The notes: generated from the sequence alone by a model not told the origin. A stretch of 64,000 nucleotides of DNA from Hymenobacter lucidus (GCF_020447265.1 NZ_JAJADR010000006.1:124001-188000); one strand, 5' to 3'. Positions 26,534-35,437 are shown, counted from the stretch's first letter. Made by a program: numbers and translations.

Positions 26534-27019
26534 ATGCTGCATTCCTACTCTGTATCCGTTGTTCCTAAGTTTTTGGCGGCCTTGCTGCTGGCCGTGCCGC
26601 TCAGTGCCTGCGGCAGCCTGTTTGGCAAAGAAGTAGCTCGCCTGTCCATCAACACCATCAGCACGCCGGAGCGGGAAGTAATGAAAGAAGCCGCGCTGCC
26701 GCTGCAACAGGGCGAGGAGCTGGCTTTGTGGTCGGATATGGACATGGCCTACGAGGGCGAGGCCCCGGTGCGCTTTCAGGTGCAGGTGCTGCAAGACGGC
26801 CAGCCCTACCAGCAGCTCGAACTGGACCCCACCGAGAAAAACATGACGGTGGGCGAAGTCAAGACTGACATGAATGGCAAAGTCACCTGGAGCTTCACTG
26901 GCAAAAACGGCAATCTGACGATTCCTAAAACGGGTACCTACACCTTCAAGGCCCGCCTGGTAGCTGCAGCCAACCCCACGCTGAAAATCAAAAAGGCCGA
27001 GTTGGTACTAAAGAAATAA
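26534..27019 (+). CDS. Putative lipoprotein of unknown function
   Basis: A 161-residue protein starting MLHSYSVSVVPKFLAALLLA at 26534, with lipobox VPLSACGS. The mature part is beta-rich (ARLSINTIST, ALWSDMDMAYEG, VRFQVQVLQDGQPYQQLEL, TGTYTFKARLVA) and looks like a small immunoglobulin-like sandwich. No family recognised. Likely anchored in the envelope. Confidence 0.7.
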   Translation: MLHSYSVSVVPKFLAALLLAVPLSACGSLFGKEVARLSINTISTPEREVMKEAALPLQQGEELALWSDMDMAYEGEAPVRFQVQVLQDGQPYQQLELDPTEKNMTVGEVKTDMNGKVTWSFTGKNGNLTIPKTGTYTFKARLVAAANPTLKIKKAELVLKK

Positions 27020-27099
27020 GCTCCCGGTTTGGCTGGAACACGCGTCCGGCCCTAACCGGCCCTGCCGTCAACCAGCACCACTCTTTACCAGCCGCCCGC

Positions 27100-27699
27100 A
27101 TGAAACCCGAAGTCCGGCAGCAGATTCACCGCCTCGGCGGCACCACCACCGCCGCTGCCACCACCGACCTGGCCGAGTTTCTGGCCGCCACCTCGTTTCC
27201 CCATCCGCTCTATCCCCGACACTACGCGGAAGAGCTTTTCGGCCTCGACGAATTCTATCAGCAGCATCGGGCGCTGTATACCGCCAACCCCGCGGCCTTC
27301 TACGAGGCGCTGCTCCTGCATTTCTTCGCCGACCACCAGCTTCCCTACGGGCAGGATTTTTTTCGCCCTTTTCGCTTTACGCCCTTCACCCCCGGTACAC
27401 CCGACTATGGCGAGCTGGAGGGCCTGGTCACGGCCGAAGAGGTAGCCCTTACCGTGGCCGGCGGGCCGCTGGAGTTTATCTGCATCTGCTATTCCTACGG
27501 CTTTCCCGACCACTACTTTGTGTGCCCGGGCGACCCTAACCCCGAAAACCCGACCGTGTACGGCACCGACCACGAAGTCTTTTTCCAGGAAATAACCGCC
27601 GTAGGCAGTCTGGAGGAATTCTTCAACCGCTACTTGTCGAAAGACGAGTTTCTGGCTATTGCCCGGCGGCATCTTACCGCTCAACACGCGGCCGGGTAG
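27100..27699 (+). CDS. SUKH/SMI1-like protein (tentative)
   Basis: A 199-residue soluble protein starting MKPEVRQQIHRLGGTTTAAA. The segments GPLEFICICYSYGFPDHYFV, NPTVYGTDHEVFFQEI and GSLEEFFNRYLSKDEF resemble the beta-sheet and final helix of SMI1/KNR4 (SUKH) domains, which often act as immunity proteins in bacteria. The N-terminal half is less typical. No toxin gene is adjacent. The assignment is a guess from pattern. Confidence 0.6.
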   Translation: MKPEVRQQIHRLGGTTTAAATTDLAEFLAATSFPHPLYPRHYAEELFGLDEFYQQHRALYTANPAAFYEALLLHFFADHQLPYGQDFFRPFRFTPFTPGTPDYGELEGLVTAEEVALTVAGGPLEFICICYSYGFPDHYFVCPGDPNPENPTVYGTDHEVFFQEITAVGSLEEFFNRYLSKDEFLAIARRHLTAQHAAG

Positions 27700-27760
27700 A
27701 GTTTTCGTCCCTGCTACCGGCTTGCCCTACTGAGCGTCGTGGTTCCGCCTTTACCGTTTT

Positions 27761-28450
27761 ATGCGTCATTTCCTCTTGCTAGTCTGCCTGCTCGGGGCGG
27801 CTACTGTCAGCCGCGCCCAGCGTACGTTCACCATCTCCCGGGCCTCAGCGCGCTACTCGGCCACGGTCACCGTTGCCGGCTGCGAGGCCGACCAGTGCCA
27901 GGGCGCGGGCACCATCCGACTCTACGACCAGCAAACCAAGCAGCTGGTCCAGGCTTTCACGTCCGATGACCTCACCTTCTACCTCGACAGCCGCCAGCAG
28001 CCGTCGGTAAAGACCGTGGAGCTGTACGGCGAGCAAAGCCCGCTGCTGTTCGACGATTTCAACTTCGACGGCACCGAAGATCTGGCCATTCGCAACGGCA
28101 ACAACAGCGGCTACGGCGGCCCTTCCTACGACGTGTACGTGTACGCCAGCCGCCCCCGCAAATTCATCCGCAGCGCCGAGCTAACGGCCCTGGCGTCGGA
28201 AAAGCTGGGCATGTTTATGGTCGATAAGAAGCGTAAACGCCTGGTCACATTCGAGAAGAGCGGCTGCTGCTGGCACCTGACCACCGAGTACGAAGTACTA
28301 CCAGGCAAAGGCCTCAGCGAAGTGCTGACTATCGAGGAAAATGCTACCGGGGCCGGCGAAAACGTGGTGGTAAAAACCCGCCGCAAAACCAACGGCCGCT
28401 GGACTACCACCACCCGCTCGTTTCCCATCAAGGAATACTACAAGGAATAG
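27761..28450 (+). CDS. Exported XAC2610-like protein
   Basis: A 229-residue protein with signal peptide MRHFLLLVCLLGAATVSRA. The central segment LLFDDFNFDGTEDLAIRNGN followed by GGPSYDVYVY is a single FG-GAP/calcium-binding-like motif (DFNxDGxxD), as in the XAC2610 group of periplasmic proteins. The C-terminal half is a beta-rich domain with a Cys pair in KSGCCWHL. Function unknown. Confidence 0.75.
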   Translation: MRHFLLLVCLLGAATVSRAQRTFTISRASARYSATVTVAGCEADQCQGAGTIRLYDQQTKQLVQAFTSDDLTFYLDSRQQPSVKTVELYGEQSPLLFDDFNFDGTEDLAIRNGNNSGYGGPSYDVYVYASRPRKFIRSAELTALASEKLGMFMVDKKRKRLVTFEKSGCCWHLTTEYEVLPGKGLSEVLTIEENATGAGENVVVKTRRKTNGRWTTTTRSFPIKEYYKE

Positions 28451-28512
28451 GCGGCCGGGCGCATTAGAATTTATCTATATAGCTTGCGCCCCTCTTCACC
28501 ATCCTCTCTGCT

Positions 28513-29460
28513 ATGATCTTCAAACACGCACTTACCTGGTCCCTGCTGCCTTTCGCGGCGCTGCTGGTAGCGGCCGGCTCGGCTCCCGCGCCTACCGCTA
28601 CGCTCGCCGTGGCTCCCTTCACCCAGGGCATCATCACCACCCGCGTATCGTTGCCGGGCAACCCCTACGATAAGCTGCTCAGCAAGCTCGACCCGGCCAA
28701 AGGCAACATTCAGGGCCAGATGCAGCAGTTGGCGGCCAGCCTCACCCCGGCCGAGCAGCAGCAGCTGCAAACCGAAGCCGCCAAGCTCAGCCCAGCCATG
28801 ACCATCGGGGCCATGATGCTGCCGCGCAAGGGTACGATCTACTGCCGGGGCCAGGAGGCCCGCGCCACCACCGACGCGCTAACCTACCACCTGGAAAACT
28901 ACTTCAATAATGCCACCCACAAAGGCTTGCTGCTGATGGCCTCGCAATCGACGCCCCAGACGGTGAACTACACCTACGATGCCGCCTCGGTGAAGAAAAC
29001 CTGGCAGAGCATCGTGGTAACGGCCCAGGACTACACCGCCAAAACCAGCACCGAAACGGCCCTGGTATCCGGCTACCCCAGCCAGAAAACCACCTACACC
29101 CTCAAGCCCGGCGCCGCTGAAACCACCTCCCCCGAGCCCGGCCAGCTGCCCAACAAGCCCACCGCCCTCGACGTGTGGACTTCGGCCCAGATTCCGCAGA
29201 GCCTCAACTTTGCCCACCCCGTGTACGTGGCCGAAACCCACGGCATCACCCGCCTGGTGGTGTATTTCGACAAGGAGCGTAAGCAGCGCATGGTTTACGA
29301 GTTTGCCAGCGTGCAGCCCAAAGCCATTACCGACCAGGACCTCAAGATCAAAACCACGGCTCCGGTGCTCGACTACGCCAAGGATGAAATGCAGGTGGGC
29401 ATGAAGATGCTGGCCCTGATGCTGGGCGGCGGCCCGCAGCAGTCCGGCTCCGACGAATAG
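28513..29460 (+). CDS. Secreted protein, DUF4412-like (tentative)
   Basis: A 315-residue exported protein: hydrophobic leader LTWSLLPFAALLVAAGSAPA, then a long beta-rich mature region. Segments include MMLPRKGTIYCRGQEARATT, VSGYPSQKTTYTL, LDVWTSAQIPQSLNFAHPVY and THGITRLVVYFD. The pattern of a strand-rich domain reporting on a residue set near GYxxxK resembles DUF4412 proteins of Bacteroidota; confidence in the name is low. Followed by a terminator. Confidence 0.65.
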   Translation: MIFKHALTWSLLPFAALLVAAGSAPAPTATLAVAPFTQGIITTRVSLPGNPYDKLLSKLDPAKGNIQGQMQQLAASLTPAEQQQLQTEAAKLSPAMTIGAMMLPRKGTIYCRGQEARATTDALTYHLENYFNNATHKGLLLMASQSTPQTVNYTYDAASVKKTWQSIVVTAQDYTAKTSTETALVSGYPSQKTTYTLKPGAAETTSPEPGQLPNKPTALDVWTSAQIPQSLNFAHPVYVAETHGITRLVVYFDKERKQRMVYEFASVQPKAITDQDLKIKTTAPVLDYAKDEMQVGMKMLALMLGGGPQQSGSDE

Positions 29461-29506
29461 GCCTGCGCCGAAGTCCCACCACCGTTTGTTGAGCACTGCC
29501 TCTACC

Positions 29507-29535
29507 GCGCCGCCCGCAATCCGGGCGGCGCTTTT
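29507..29535 (+). terminator. Terminator after the DUF4412-like gene
   Basis: Stem GCGCCGCCCG/CGGGCGGCGC with loop CAATC, followed by TTTT. Confidence 0.75.
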
Positions 29536-29644
29536 GTTGCCAACCGATTGAACCGCGTTGTTGCGACCGGGCTGGCCGCGTATTGCCGTAGCATGTATTT
29601 TCGGGGCTTCTTTCCGTTTTATAACTATAGCTATTGACAACGGC

Positions 29645-30751
29645 ATGAAACACCATCGGCTCTGGCTGCTTCTGGCAGTGCTGCTCTCATCCTTCACCGC
29701 GCCAGCGCAGTCGTTATCGGGTATCTGGCAGGGCGTGGAAACCGATACCGGCGAGGCCGACAGCAATTGGCCGGCCGTGCTGCGGCTGCAGCAAGCCAAG
29801 GCAGGCAGCCTGTTTGGGGTGCTCTACCAGGAAGTGGGTGGCTTGCCCGGCATCACGGCCACGTTCCAGGTAAAAGCCACCCGCACGGCGGCCGGCCTGC
29901 GGCTCGAGCACGTGCGCAAGCTCAGCGAAACCGGCCGCACACCCTTCAGCTACTGGTGCGAGGGCTACATCAGCTTCACCTACGACGACGCCCAGGAAAA
30001 GCTAACCGGCCGCGCCACCTACCGCCCCGTCGGCGACTGCGACGTGGGCACCTTCACGCTCTACCGGGTTAAGCTCAAATCGGCCGAAACGGTACCGGCG
30101 GCCACCGAAACCACCATCCGCGTGTCGGGCCGCAACGTGCGCTGGTACGCCGATGCCAGCCTGAAACAGCCCGTGGCCACGGGCAACACCTACCGCACAC
30201 GCCTGACCAAAACCACTACTTTCTACCTCACCCAGGGCTACTACCCTACCAGCCAAGGCGCTGTAGTGCCCATCACGGTGCAAGTGAAAGGCAGCCCGCC
30301 GCCGAAGTCTGCGCCCGCCAAGCCCACACCGCCCGCCGCCCCGGCCCCACTGGATACCGTGCGCCCGGCCCCGCTGCCCCCGCTCGATACGGTGCGCCGC
30401 CCGGTGCTGCCCCCACTGGCCGCCACGCCCGTGGTACTGCCTACCGTGCTGTTCCGGCTGGGCACGGCCGAGCTGCTGCCCGAGGGCCAGCCCGCCCTGG
30501 CCCAGCTGGCCACCGAGCTGCGGGCACGCCCGGCCCTGAAAATCCGGGTGCTGGGGCATACAGACCGCATCGGGGAGCCGCAGAAAAACCTGGTACTGTC
30601 GGAGCAGCGGGCCCAGGTAGTGAAGCAGTACCTGGTGCAGGCCGGCATTGCCGCCGAGCGCATCGGCACCGCTGGCTACGGCGACACCCGCCCGCTTTAT
30701 CCCTCGCCTGATGCCCGCAACCGCCGGGTGGAAGTGCAGCTGGTGGAATAA
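29645..30751 (+). CDS. Exported OmpA-domain protein
   Basis: A 368-residue protein starting MKHHRLWLLLAVLLSSFTAP at 29645, with a signal peptide. Residues about 22-140 form a lipocalin-like beta domain beginning LSGIWQGVETDTGEADSNWP; a short strand-rich spacer and a Pro-rich hinge (about 215-260) follow. The C-terminal domain (about 262-368) is OmpA-type: VLFRLGTAELLPEG, VLGHTDRIGEP and NRRVEVQLVE, the peptidoglycan-binding fold. It probably links a beta domain to the cell wall. A longer frame to 29558 adds no signal sequence and is rejected. Confidence 0.85.
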   Translation: MKHHRLWLLLAVLLSSFTAPAQSLSGIWQGVETDTGEADSNWPAVLRLQQAKAGSLFGVLYQEVGGLPGITATFQVKATRTAAGLRLEHVRKLSETGRTPFSYWCEGYISFTYDDAQEKLTGRATYRPVGDCDVGTFTLYRVKLKSAETVPAATETTIRVSGRNVRWYADASLKQPVATGNTYRTRLTKTTTFYLTQGYYPTSQGAVVPITVQVKGSPPPKSAPAKPTPPAAPAPLDTVRPAPLPPLDTVRRPVLPPLAATPVVLPTVLFRLGTAELLPEGQPALAQLATELRARPALKIRVLGHTDRIGEPQKNLVLSEQRAQVVKQYLVQAGIAAERIGTAGYGDTRPLYPSPDARNRRVEVQLVE

Positions 30752-30895
30752 GCATCGGCCGCCGGGCGCAGACTTTCTCGCCCCGCCGGCAGGAGCCGAA
30801 ACTGCGTGAATCCGGCCGGACTCCCCGATTCGCGGGCGGCTCTTATATTCATGGCCCGAACGCACACCCTGTTCTTTACCCGATACGTTCCACTT

Positions 30896-31363
30896 ATGCT
30901 CTCCGAAACCTTACGTCTGCTCTTTAGCCGCGACCTGAGCCGATTGACGCACGAAATAGAAGCCTACCAGGATGAAGCGCAGCTTTGGGTGGTCGAGAAA
31001 ACTATAGCCAACTCGGCCGGCAACCTCTGCCTGCACCTGGTCGGCAACCTGAATACCTATATCGGTGCGGAGCTGGGCGGCGTGGCCTACACCCGTAACC
31101 GGGACCTGGAATTTTCTCTAAAGAACGTACCCCGGGCTGAGTTGCTAGCCAAGGTGGCCGAAACCGCCCGCATCGTCGACCATGCCCTGCGGGAGCTGCC
31201 CCTGGCGGCTATGGCGCAGGAGTATCCGCTGCTGGTCTTCGACGCCAAAACCTCGACCGAGTATTTCCTGGTGCATTTGGCCACCCACCTGGCTTACCAC
31301 CTGGGCCAGATCAACTACCATCGTCGCCTCCTAGACCGCTCCAAACCAGCCGGCCGCGCCTAA
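30896..31363 (+). CDS. DinB-superfamily protein (DUF1572 type)
   Basis: A 155-residue four-helix-bundle protein starting at the ATG at 30896 (MLSETLRLLFSRDLSRLTHE). The DUF1572 signature is clear: NLCLHLVGNLNTYIGAELGG, then EYFLVHLATHLAYHLGQINY with the C-terminal metal-binding histidines. DinB-type proteins are metal-dependent thiol-linked transferases or stress proteins, and the substrate for this group is unknown. An upstream frame to 30806 gives no better N-terminus. Confidence 0.85.
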   Translation: MLSETLRLLFSRDLSRLTHEIEAYQDEAQLWVVEKTIANSAGNLCLHLVGNLNTYIGAELGGVAYTRNRDLEFSLKNVPRAELLAKVAETARIVDHALRELPLAAMAQEYPLLVFDAKTSTEYFLVHLATHLAYHLGQINYHRRLLDRSKPAGRA

Positions 31364-31413
31364 CAGCCCCGCGGAAACGTTTGGCTGCCCACCCTGTATC
31401 GATTCGCCTTGCT

Positions 31414-32229
31414 ATGATAAAACATCAGCTCCTGACCGCGGCCCTGTTGCTCACCGCTGCCGCCAGCCCCGCCCAGTCTTCCAGCTCCTGGAACAACAAG
31501 CAGTGCGCCGTGGTGCTTACCTACGACGACGCCATCGACGTGGACCTGGACAACGTGGTGCCGGCCCTCGATTCGTTTAAGCTGCGCGGCACGTTTTACC
31601 TGATTGGCTCCTCACCGGTGGTGGCCCGGCGGCTGCCCGAGTGGCGGAGCGCGGCCCAGCGCGGCCACGAGCTGGGCAACCACGCCCTGATGCACCCCTG
31701 CGACGGCAGCCTGCCCGGCCGCGGCTTTGTGACGCCCGACAACGACCTGAGCAAATATACTGTGAGCCGGGCCGTGAGTGAAGTGCGCGCCAACAATGTA
31801 CTGCTGAGCGCCATCGACGGCAAAACGGCCCGCACTTTCGCCTACCCCTGCGGCGACCTGACCATCGGCGGCGTCCGGTTCTACGATCAGCTTCAGAACG
31901 ATTTTGTGGCCGCCCGGGGCGTCAGGGCCGGTCTGCAAACGGCCCCGCAGGTAGATTTGACCAATATCAACAGCTACATGATTAATGGGCAGTCGGGCGA
32001 CTACCTGATTGACCTGGTGAAGCAGGCCGAAAAGTCGCACACGCTGCTCGTGTTCCTGTTTCACGGCGTAGGCGGCGGCCACGCGCTGAACGTGGATCTG
32101 CAAGCCCACCGCCAGCTGCTGCGCTACCTCAAGAACCACGAAAAGGACATCTGGGTAGCGCCGATGGTGGAAGTAGCCGCCAACATAAAAGCTGCCCAGC
32201 CGGGGGTGCCTGCCACACCACTCCGCTAA
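31414..32229 (+). CDS. Exported polysaccharide deacetylase
   Basis: A 271-residue NodB-fold enzyme with signal peptide MIKHQLLTAALLLTAAASPA. The metal-binding motifs are the Asp pair in VLTYDDAIDVD and the His pair in GHELGNHALMHP; later motifs are TFAYPCGDLT and FLFHGVGGGH. It would remove acetyl groups from a carbohydrate in the periplasm or outside the cell. The ATG at 31414 is chosen over a TTG at 31381. A second, different deacetylase lies at 59481. Confidence 0.92.
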   Translation: MIKHQLLTAALLLTAAASPAQSSSSWNNKQCAVVLTYDDAIDVDLDNVVPALDSFKLRGTFYLIGSSPVVARRLPEWRSAAQRGHELGNHALMHPCDGSLPGRGFVTPDNDLSKYTVSRAVSEVRANNVLLSAIDGKTARTFAYPCGDLTIGGVRFYDQLQNDFVAARGVRAGLQTAPQVDLTNINSYMINGQSGDYLIDLVKQAEKSHTLLVFLFHGVGGGHALNVDLQAHRQLLRYLKNHEKDIWVAPMVEVAANIKAAQPGVPATPLR

Positions 32230-32298
32230 AGCCGCCTCCTAAGCACTCTTGCTGGCCTATGGCTAAAAAAATGCTTGTCTGTTTTTCGGTTGCGGCGA

Positions 32299-32339
32299 GC
32301 TGTCGACAGCATGTTCCTTTGCTCAAAAAAGAACATGCT
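32299..32339 (+). promoter_or_regulatory. Palindrome and start-codon hairpin upstream of the PEP-mutase/ada pair
   Basis: Two adjacent structures: a perfect 12-bp palindrome GCTGTCGACAGC (32299-32310), and an inverted repeat AGCATGTTC (32308-32316) with GAACATGCT (32331-32339). The second arm contains the start codon (32335-32337). The first could be an operator, the second a translational switch hiding the start. Function is inference. Confidence 0.5.
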
Positions 32340-33117
32340 CACTATAACTGCCGCACAGGTCTTCCGCCAGCTCCACTACCAACCCCAGCCTTTGTTGCTG
32401 CCCAACGTGTGGGATGCCCGCAGTGCCGCCGCGTGCCAGGCGGCCGGCTTTGCGGCGCTGGGCACTTCCAGCGCGGCCATTGCCAGTATGCTGGGTTACG
32501 AAGACGGTGAGCAGATGCCCTTCGCCGAAATGCGCTACGTGGTAAGCCGCATCTGCGCCAGCACCACTCTCCCCGTTACCGTTGACCTGGAAGGGGGCTA
32601 CAGCCGCAGCCCCGAGCAGATTGCCGCCCACGTGCTGGAGCTGGCCCGGCTGGGCGTAGCCGGCATCAACCTGGAAGACTCCGTAGTATCGGCCGCGGGC
32701 CGCCAACTGCAGCCAGCCGATACCTTTGCTGACATTCTGCGCACCGTGCGGGCTCGTTGCCGGCAGCAGCAGCTGGATATCTTCCTCAACGTGCGCACCG
32801 ACACCTTCCTGCTGCTCATAACCGGCCAGCTGGCCGCCACTCAGCAACGGCTGCACCACTACGAAGCGGCCGGCGCCGATGGGCTCTTCGTGCCCGGCTT
32901 GCTGAAGCTGGCCGACGTCAAGGCAGTCTGCGAGGCTACATCGTTGCCGGTCAATGTAATGGCGCTACCCGGCCTGCCGGAGGTAGCCGCTCTGGCCGCC
33001 GCCGGGGTAAGGCGTATCAGCATGGGTAATTTTCTGTTTGAAGCCGTAGCCGCCCGCCAGCTGCACCTAAGCCAGCAACTGCGGCAGCAGCAAAGTCTCA
33101 CCGCCCTATTTGCCTAA
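32335..33117 (+). CDS. Isocitrate lyase/PEP mutase-superfamily enzyme
   Basis: A 260-residue TIM-barrel enzyme starting MLTITAAQVFRQLHYQPQPL. The family signature is complete: LLPNVWDARSAAACQAAGF, TSSAAIASMLGYEDGE, TVDLEGGYSR (metal-binding Asp/Glu), GINLEDSV and FLNVRTDTFL. This group cleaves or forms C-C or C-P bonds next to a carboxylate, such as oxaloacetate decarboxylase or phosphonopyruvate-type enzymes; the exact reaction is unknown. The stop codon overlaps the ada start by one base (TAATG), so the two are translationally coupled. Confidence 0.9.
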   Translation: MLTITAAQVFRQLHYQPQPLLLPNVWDARSAAACQAAGFAALGTSSAAIASMLGYEDGEQMPFAEMRYVVSRICASTTLPVTVDLEGGYSRSPEQIAAHVLELARLGVAGINLEDSVVSAAGRQLQPADTFADILRTVRARCRQQQLDIFLNVRTDTFLLLITGQLAATQQRLHHYEAAGADGLFVPGLLKLADVKAVCEATSLPVNVMALPGLPEVAALAAAGVRRISMGNFLFEAVAARQLHLSQQLRQQQSLTALFA

Positions 33118-34208
33118 TGATGCTGCTGAAACCGACACTCCCAGCCCCGCCGCTTTCCGCCGCCGAGTGCTACCAGGCACTGCTGGCCAAGGACGCCGCT
33201 TATGAGGGGCGCTTTATTGCGGCTGTAAAAACCACGGGCATCTTTTGCCGCCCCACCTGCACTGCCCGCAAGCCCAAGCCCGAAAACGTGGAATTCCTGG
33301 CTACCGCTAAAGAGGCCCTGCTGCGTGGCTATCGGCCTTGCAAGGTGTGCACGCCGCTGGAAGCCCGGGATACCACGCCGGGCTACATTCACGAGCTGCT
33401 GCAGGCGCTGACCCGGCAGCCCGGTACCCGGTTTTCCGACCAGGACCTGCGCCGCCAAGGCCTGGAGCCCGCTACGGTGCGGCGCTGGTTTCTGCGCCAG
33501 CACGGCATTACCTTTCAGGCCTACCAGCGTCTGAACCGCATCAACCAGGCGTTTCAAAAGCTGCAAACCGGCGTTTCGGTGACGGACGCGGCTTTCGAGA
33601 GCGGCTACGAGTCATTGAGCGGCTTCCAGGATTCCTTCAAGGCGGTATTCGGCGTGGCCCCTTCCCGCAGCCGGCAACAGCACGCTATGCAGCTCACCCG
33701 GCTGGAAACGCCCCTGGGCACGATGCTGGCCTGCGCCACCGACGCGGGTATTTGCCTGCTGGAGTTTACCGACCGGCGGGGGCTGGAAACCGAGCTGAAA
33801 GAGTTGGCCCGAAAACTCAATGCCACGGTGCTACAAAGCCCCAATCCGCACTTCGAGCTGCTGCGGAGCCAGCTGGCCGAGTATTTTGCCGGCCACCGCC
33901 GCACATTCTCGGTCCCGCTGGTTACGCCCGGCACCGCGTTTCAGCAGGCGGTATGGCAGCAGCTGCACACCATTCCCTACGGTACTACCCGCTCCTACGC
34001 CCGGCAGGCCGCGGCCCTGCAGCAGCCCGGTGCCGTGCGGGCCGTAGCCGCCGCCAACGGCCGCAACCGGGTCGCCATTCTGATTCCCTGCCACCGTGTT
34101 GTCGGCACCGATGGCCACCTCACGGGCTATGGCGGCGGCCTGTGGCGCAAGCAGTGGCTGCTCGATCTGGAAAGCCAGCAGGTGGCCGAACCGCCGCTGG
34201 GCAGTTGA
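33117..34208 (+). CDS. ada: Ada-type bifunctional methyltransferase and regulator
   Basis: Repairs DNA alkylation and activates its own response. Residues about 15-85 are the zinc N-terminal domain that accepts methyl from phosphotriesters, with GIFCRPTC (Cys44 is the likely acceptor) and RPCKVC. Residues about 90-190 are an AraC helix-turn-helix (VTDAAFESGYESLSGFQDSF). Residues about 192-350 are the O6-methylguanine methyltransferase with the active Cys325 in IPCHRV. All three parts are present in 363 residues. It is coupled to the PEP-mutase-like gene, an unusual partner. Confidence 0.95.
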   Translation: MMLLKPTLPAPPLSAAECYQALLAKDAAYEGRFIAAVKTTGIFCRPTCTARKPKPENVEFLATAKEALLRGYRPCKVCTPLEARDTTPGYIHELLQALTRQPGTRFSDQDLRRQGLEPATVRRWFLRQHGITFQAYQRLNRINQAFQKLQTGVSVTDAAFESGYESLSGFQDSFKAVFGVAPSRSRQQHAMQLTRLETPLGTMLACATDAGICLLEFTDRRGLETELKELARKLNATVLQSPNPHFELLRSQLAEYFAGHRRTFSVPLVTPGTAFQQAVWQQLHTIPYGTTRSYARQAAALQQPGAVRAVAAANGRNRVAILIPCHRVVGTDGHLTGYGGGLWRKQWLLDLESQQVAEPPLGS

Positions 34209-34323
34209 AAACCCGGCGCCGTTGCTGCCCGGCGGTTCCCGGCTGATTTTCCCACCTTCTGATTTGCCAGCGGGGTTTTGCCTGCCTGGTCCAACTGCTC
34301 GGAGCGACAGAAGCTACAAATTA

Positions 34324-34368
34324 GTTATGCTTGCATAACACTTTCTTAACCTTTCCGTATTATCTTTG
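34324..34368 (+). promoter_or_regulatory. Promoter with overlapping palindromic operator for the 44-residue peptide
   Basis: A -7 box TATCTTTG lies at 34361-34368, 40 bases before the ATG. Just upstream is the palindrome GTTATGC-TT-GCATAAC (34324-34339), covering the region where the -33 contact would fall. A regulator bound there would compete with RNA polymerase. A related palindrome occurs before the protease gene at 38358. Confidence 0.55.
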
Positions 34369-34408
34369 TACCCAACAAGCTGAATTGCTTTTACATACCA
34401 TTTTTGCC

Positions 34409-34543
34409 ATGAAAAAGACCACTGCCTTCTCGTCGCTGCTGTTGCTGGGCGGCCTCGGCTCCCTGGGCTACCTCACTGCCCAGCTCAAAGACCTGAACCT
34501 GCATTTCGACCTGCGGGGCGAAGACCAGTGCTACTACTGCTAG
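34409..34543 (+). CDS. 44-residue secreted or anchored peptide ending CYYC
   Basis: Starts at the ATG at 34409 with MKKTTAFSSLLLLGGLGSLG, a basic start plus a hydrophobic core, followed by a short mature tail with LNLHFDLRGEDQCYYC. It has a recognisable promoter upstream and a terminator downstream, which supports a real gene despite its size. The two cysteines at the very end could form a disulfide, bind metal or carry a modification. No family recognised. Confidence 0.55.
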   Translation: MKKTTAFSSLLLLGGLGSLGYLTAQLKDLNLHFDLRGEDQCYYC

Positions 34544-34570
34544 GCGCCTCTACGCCAGCCAAATTCCCGA

Positions 34571-34604
34571 CGAAGCCCCGCCCTGGCGGGGCTTCGCTGT
34601 TTTC
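34571..34604 (+). terminator. Terminator after the 44-residue peptide gene
   Basis: Stem CGAAGCCCCGC/GCGGGGCTTCG with a 4-base loop, followed by CTGTTTT. Confidence 0.75.
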
Positions 34605-34804
34605 GGGCCGGAAATAATCCGGCTGTCAGAATCAAGGTGTTAAGGTGGAATAAATAAAAAAACCACATCCATTCGAGCCGGTTTTCGGTACTTCACACTG
34701 CAGCGGCCCGCGCGGGGCGGCTGGTATTCTTTCACCCACCAAGTATTCCGGGGCTGTGCCCACCACGCTGCGCCAGCCCGGAAATCCGTAAAACGCACTG
34801 GTTT

Positions 34805-35437
34805 ATGAACCTCAACAGCCTCCAGGAGCAAATCAGCTACATCATTGGGCGCGATTTGGCCCGCAATTTCGCCCAGCAGGGCCTCGATCTGGACATCGAC
34901 GTACTGGCTGCCAGCCTTAAGGAAGGCCTGGCTGGCGCGCCCGTGCGCCTTAGCCAAGAGCAGATGCGCGCGGCCATGGAGCAGCTGCAGGCCCAGATGG
35001 GCGGCCCCGAAGAAGACGACGACACCCAAAACTCCCCTGATATGAGCAATAACAAGCAGGCCGGCGAAGATTTCCTGGCCGAAAACAAGAACAAAGCCGG
35101 CGTAACCACCCTGCCCAGCGGCCTGCAGTACGAAGTGCTGACCGAAGGCAGCGGCAAAAAGCCCGGTCCCACCTCGCAGGTAACCACCCACTACCACGGC
35201 ACGCTGCTCAACGGCACCGTATTCGACAGCAGCTACCAGCGCGGCCAGCCCGCCACGTTCGGCGTCAATCAGGTTATTGCCGGCTGGACAGAAGCCCTGC
35301 AGTTGATGCCCGAAGGCTCGAAGTGGCGCCTGTACATTCCCTCCGACATGGCCTACGGCAAGCGTGGTGCGGGCCGCGACATTGGCCCCGACTCGGCGTT
35401 GATTTTCGACGTGGAGCTGCTCAAAGTCAACAACTGA
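34805..35437 (+). CDS. FKBP-type peptidyl-prolyl isomerase (FklB/Mip-like)
   Basis: A 210-residue protein that speeds proline isomerisation in folding. Residues about 1-70 are the helical dimerisation domain (FKBP_N: SYIIGRDLARNFAQQGLDLD). A flexible acidic linker is followed by the FKBP domain (about 105-210) with GTVFDSSYQRGQPATF, VIAGWTEALQLMPEG, YIPSDMAYGKRG and LIFDVELLKV. No signal peptide, so it is cytosolic, unlike many Mip proteins. The start ATG at 34805 begins MNLNSLQEQISYIIG, the usual first helix. Confidence 0.95.
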   Translation: MNLNSLQEQISYIIGRDLARNFAQQGLDLDIDVLAASLKEGLAGAPVRLSQEQMRAAMEQLQAQMGGPEEDDDTQNSPDMSNNKQAGEDFLAENKNKAGVTTLPSGLQYEVLTEGSGKKPGPTSQVTTHYHGTLLNGTVFDSSYQRGQPATFGVNQVIAGWTEALQLMPEGSKWRLYIPSDMAYGKRGAGRDIGPDSALIFDVELLKVNN

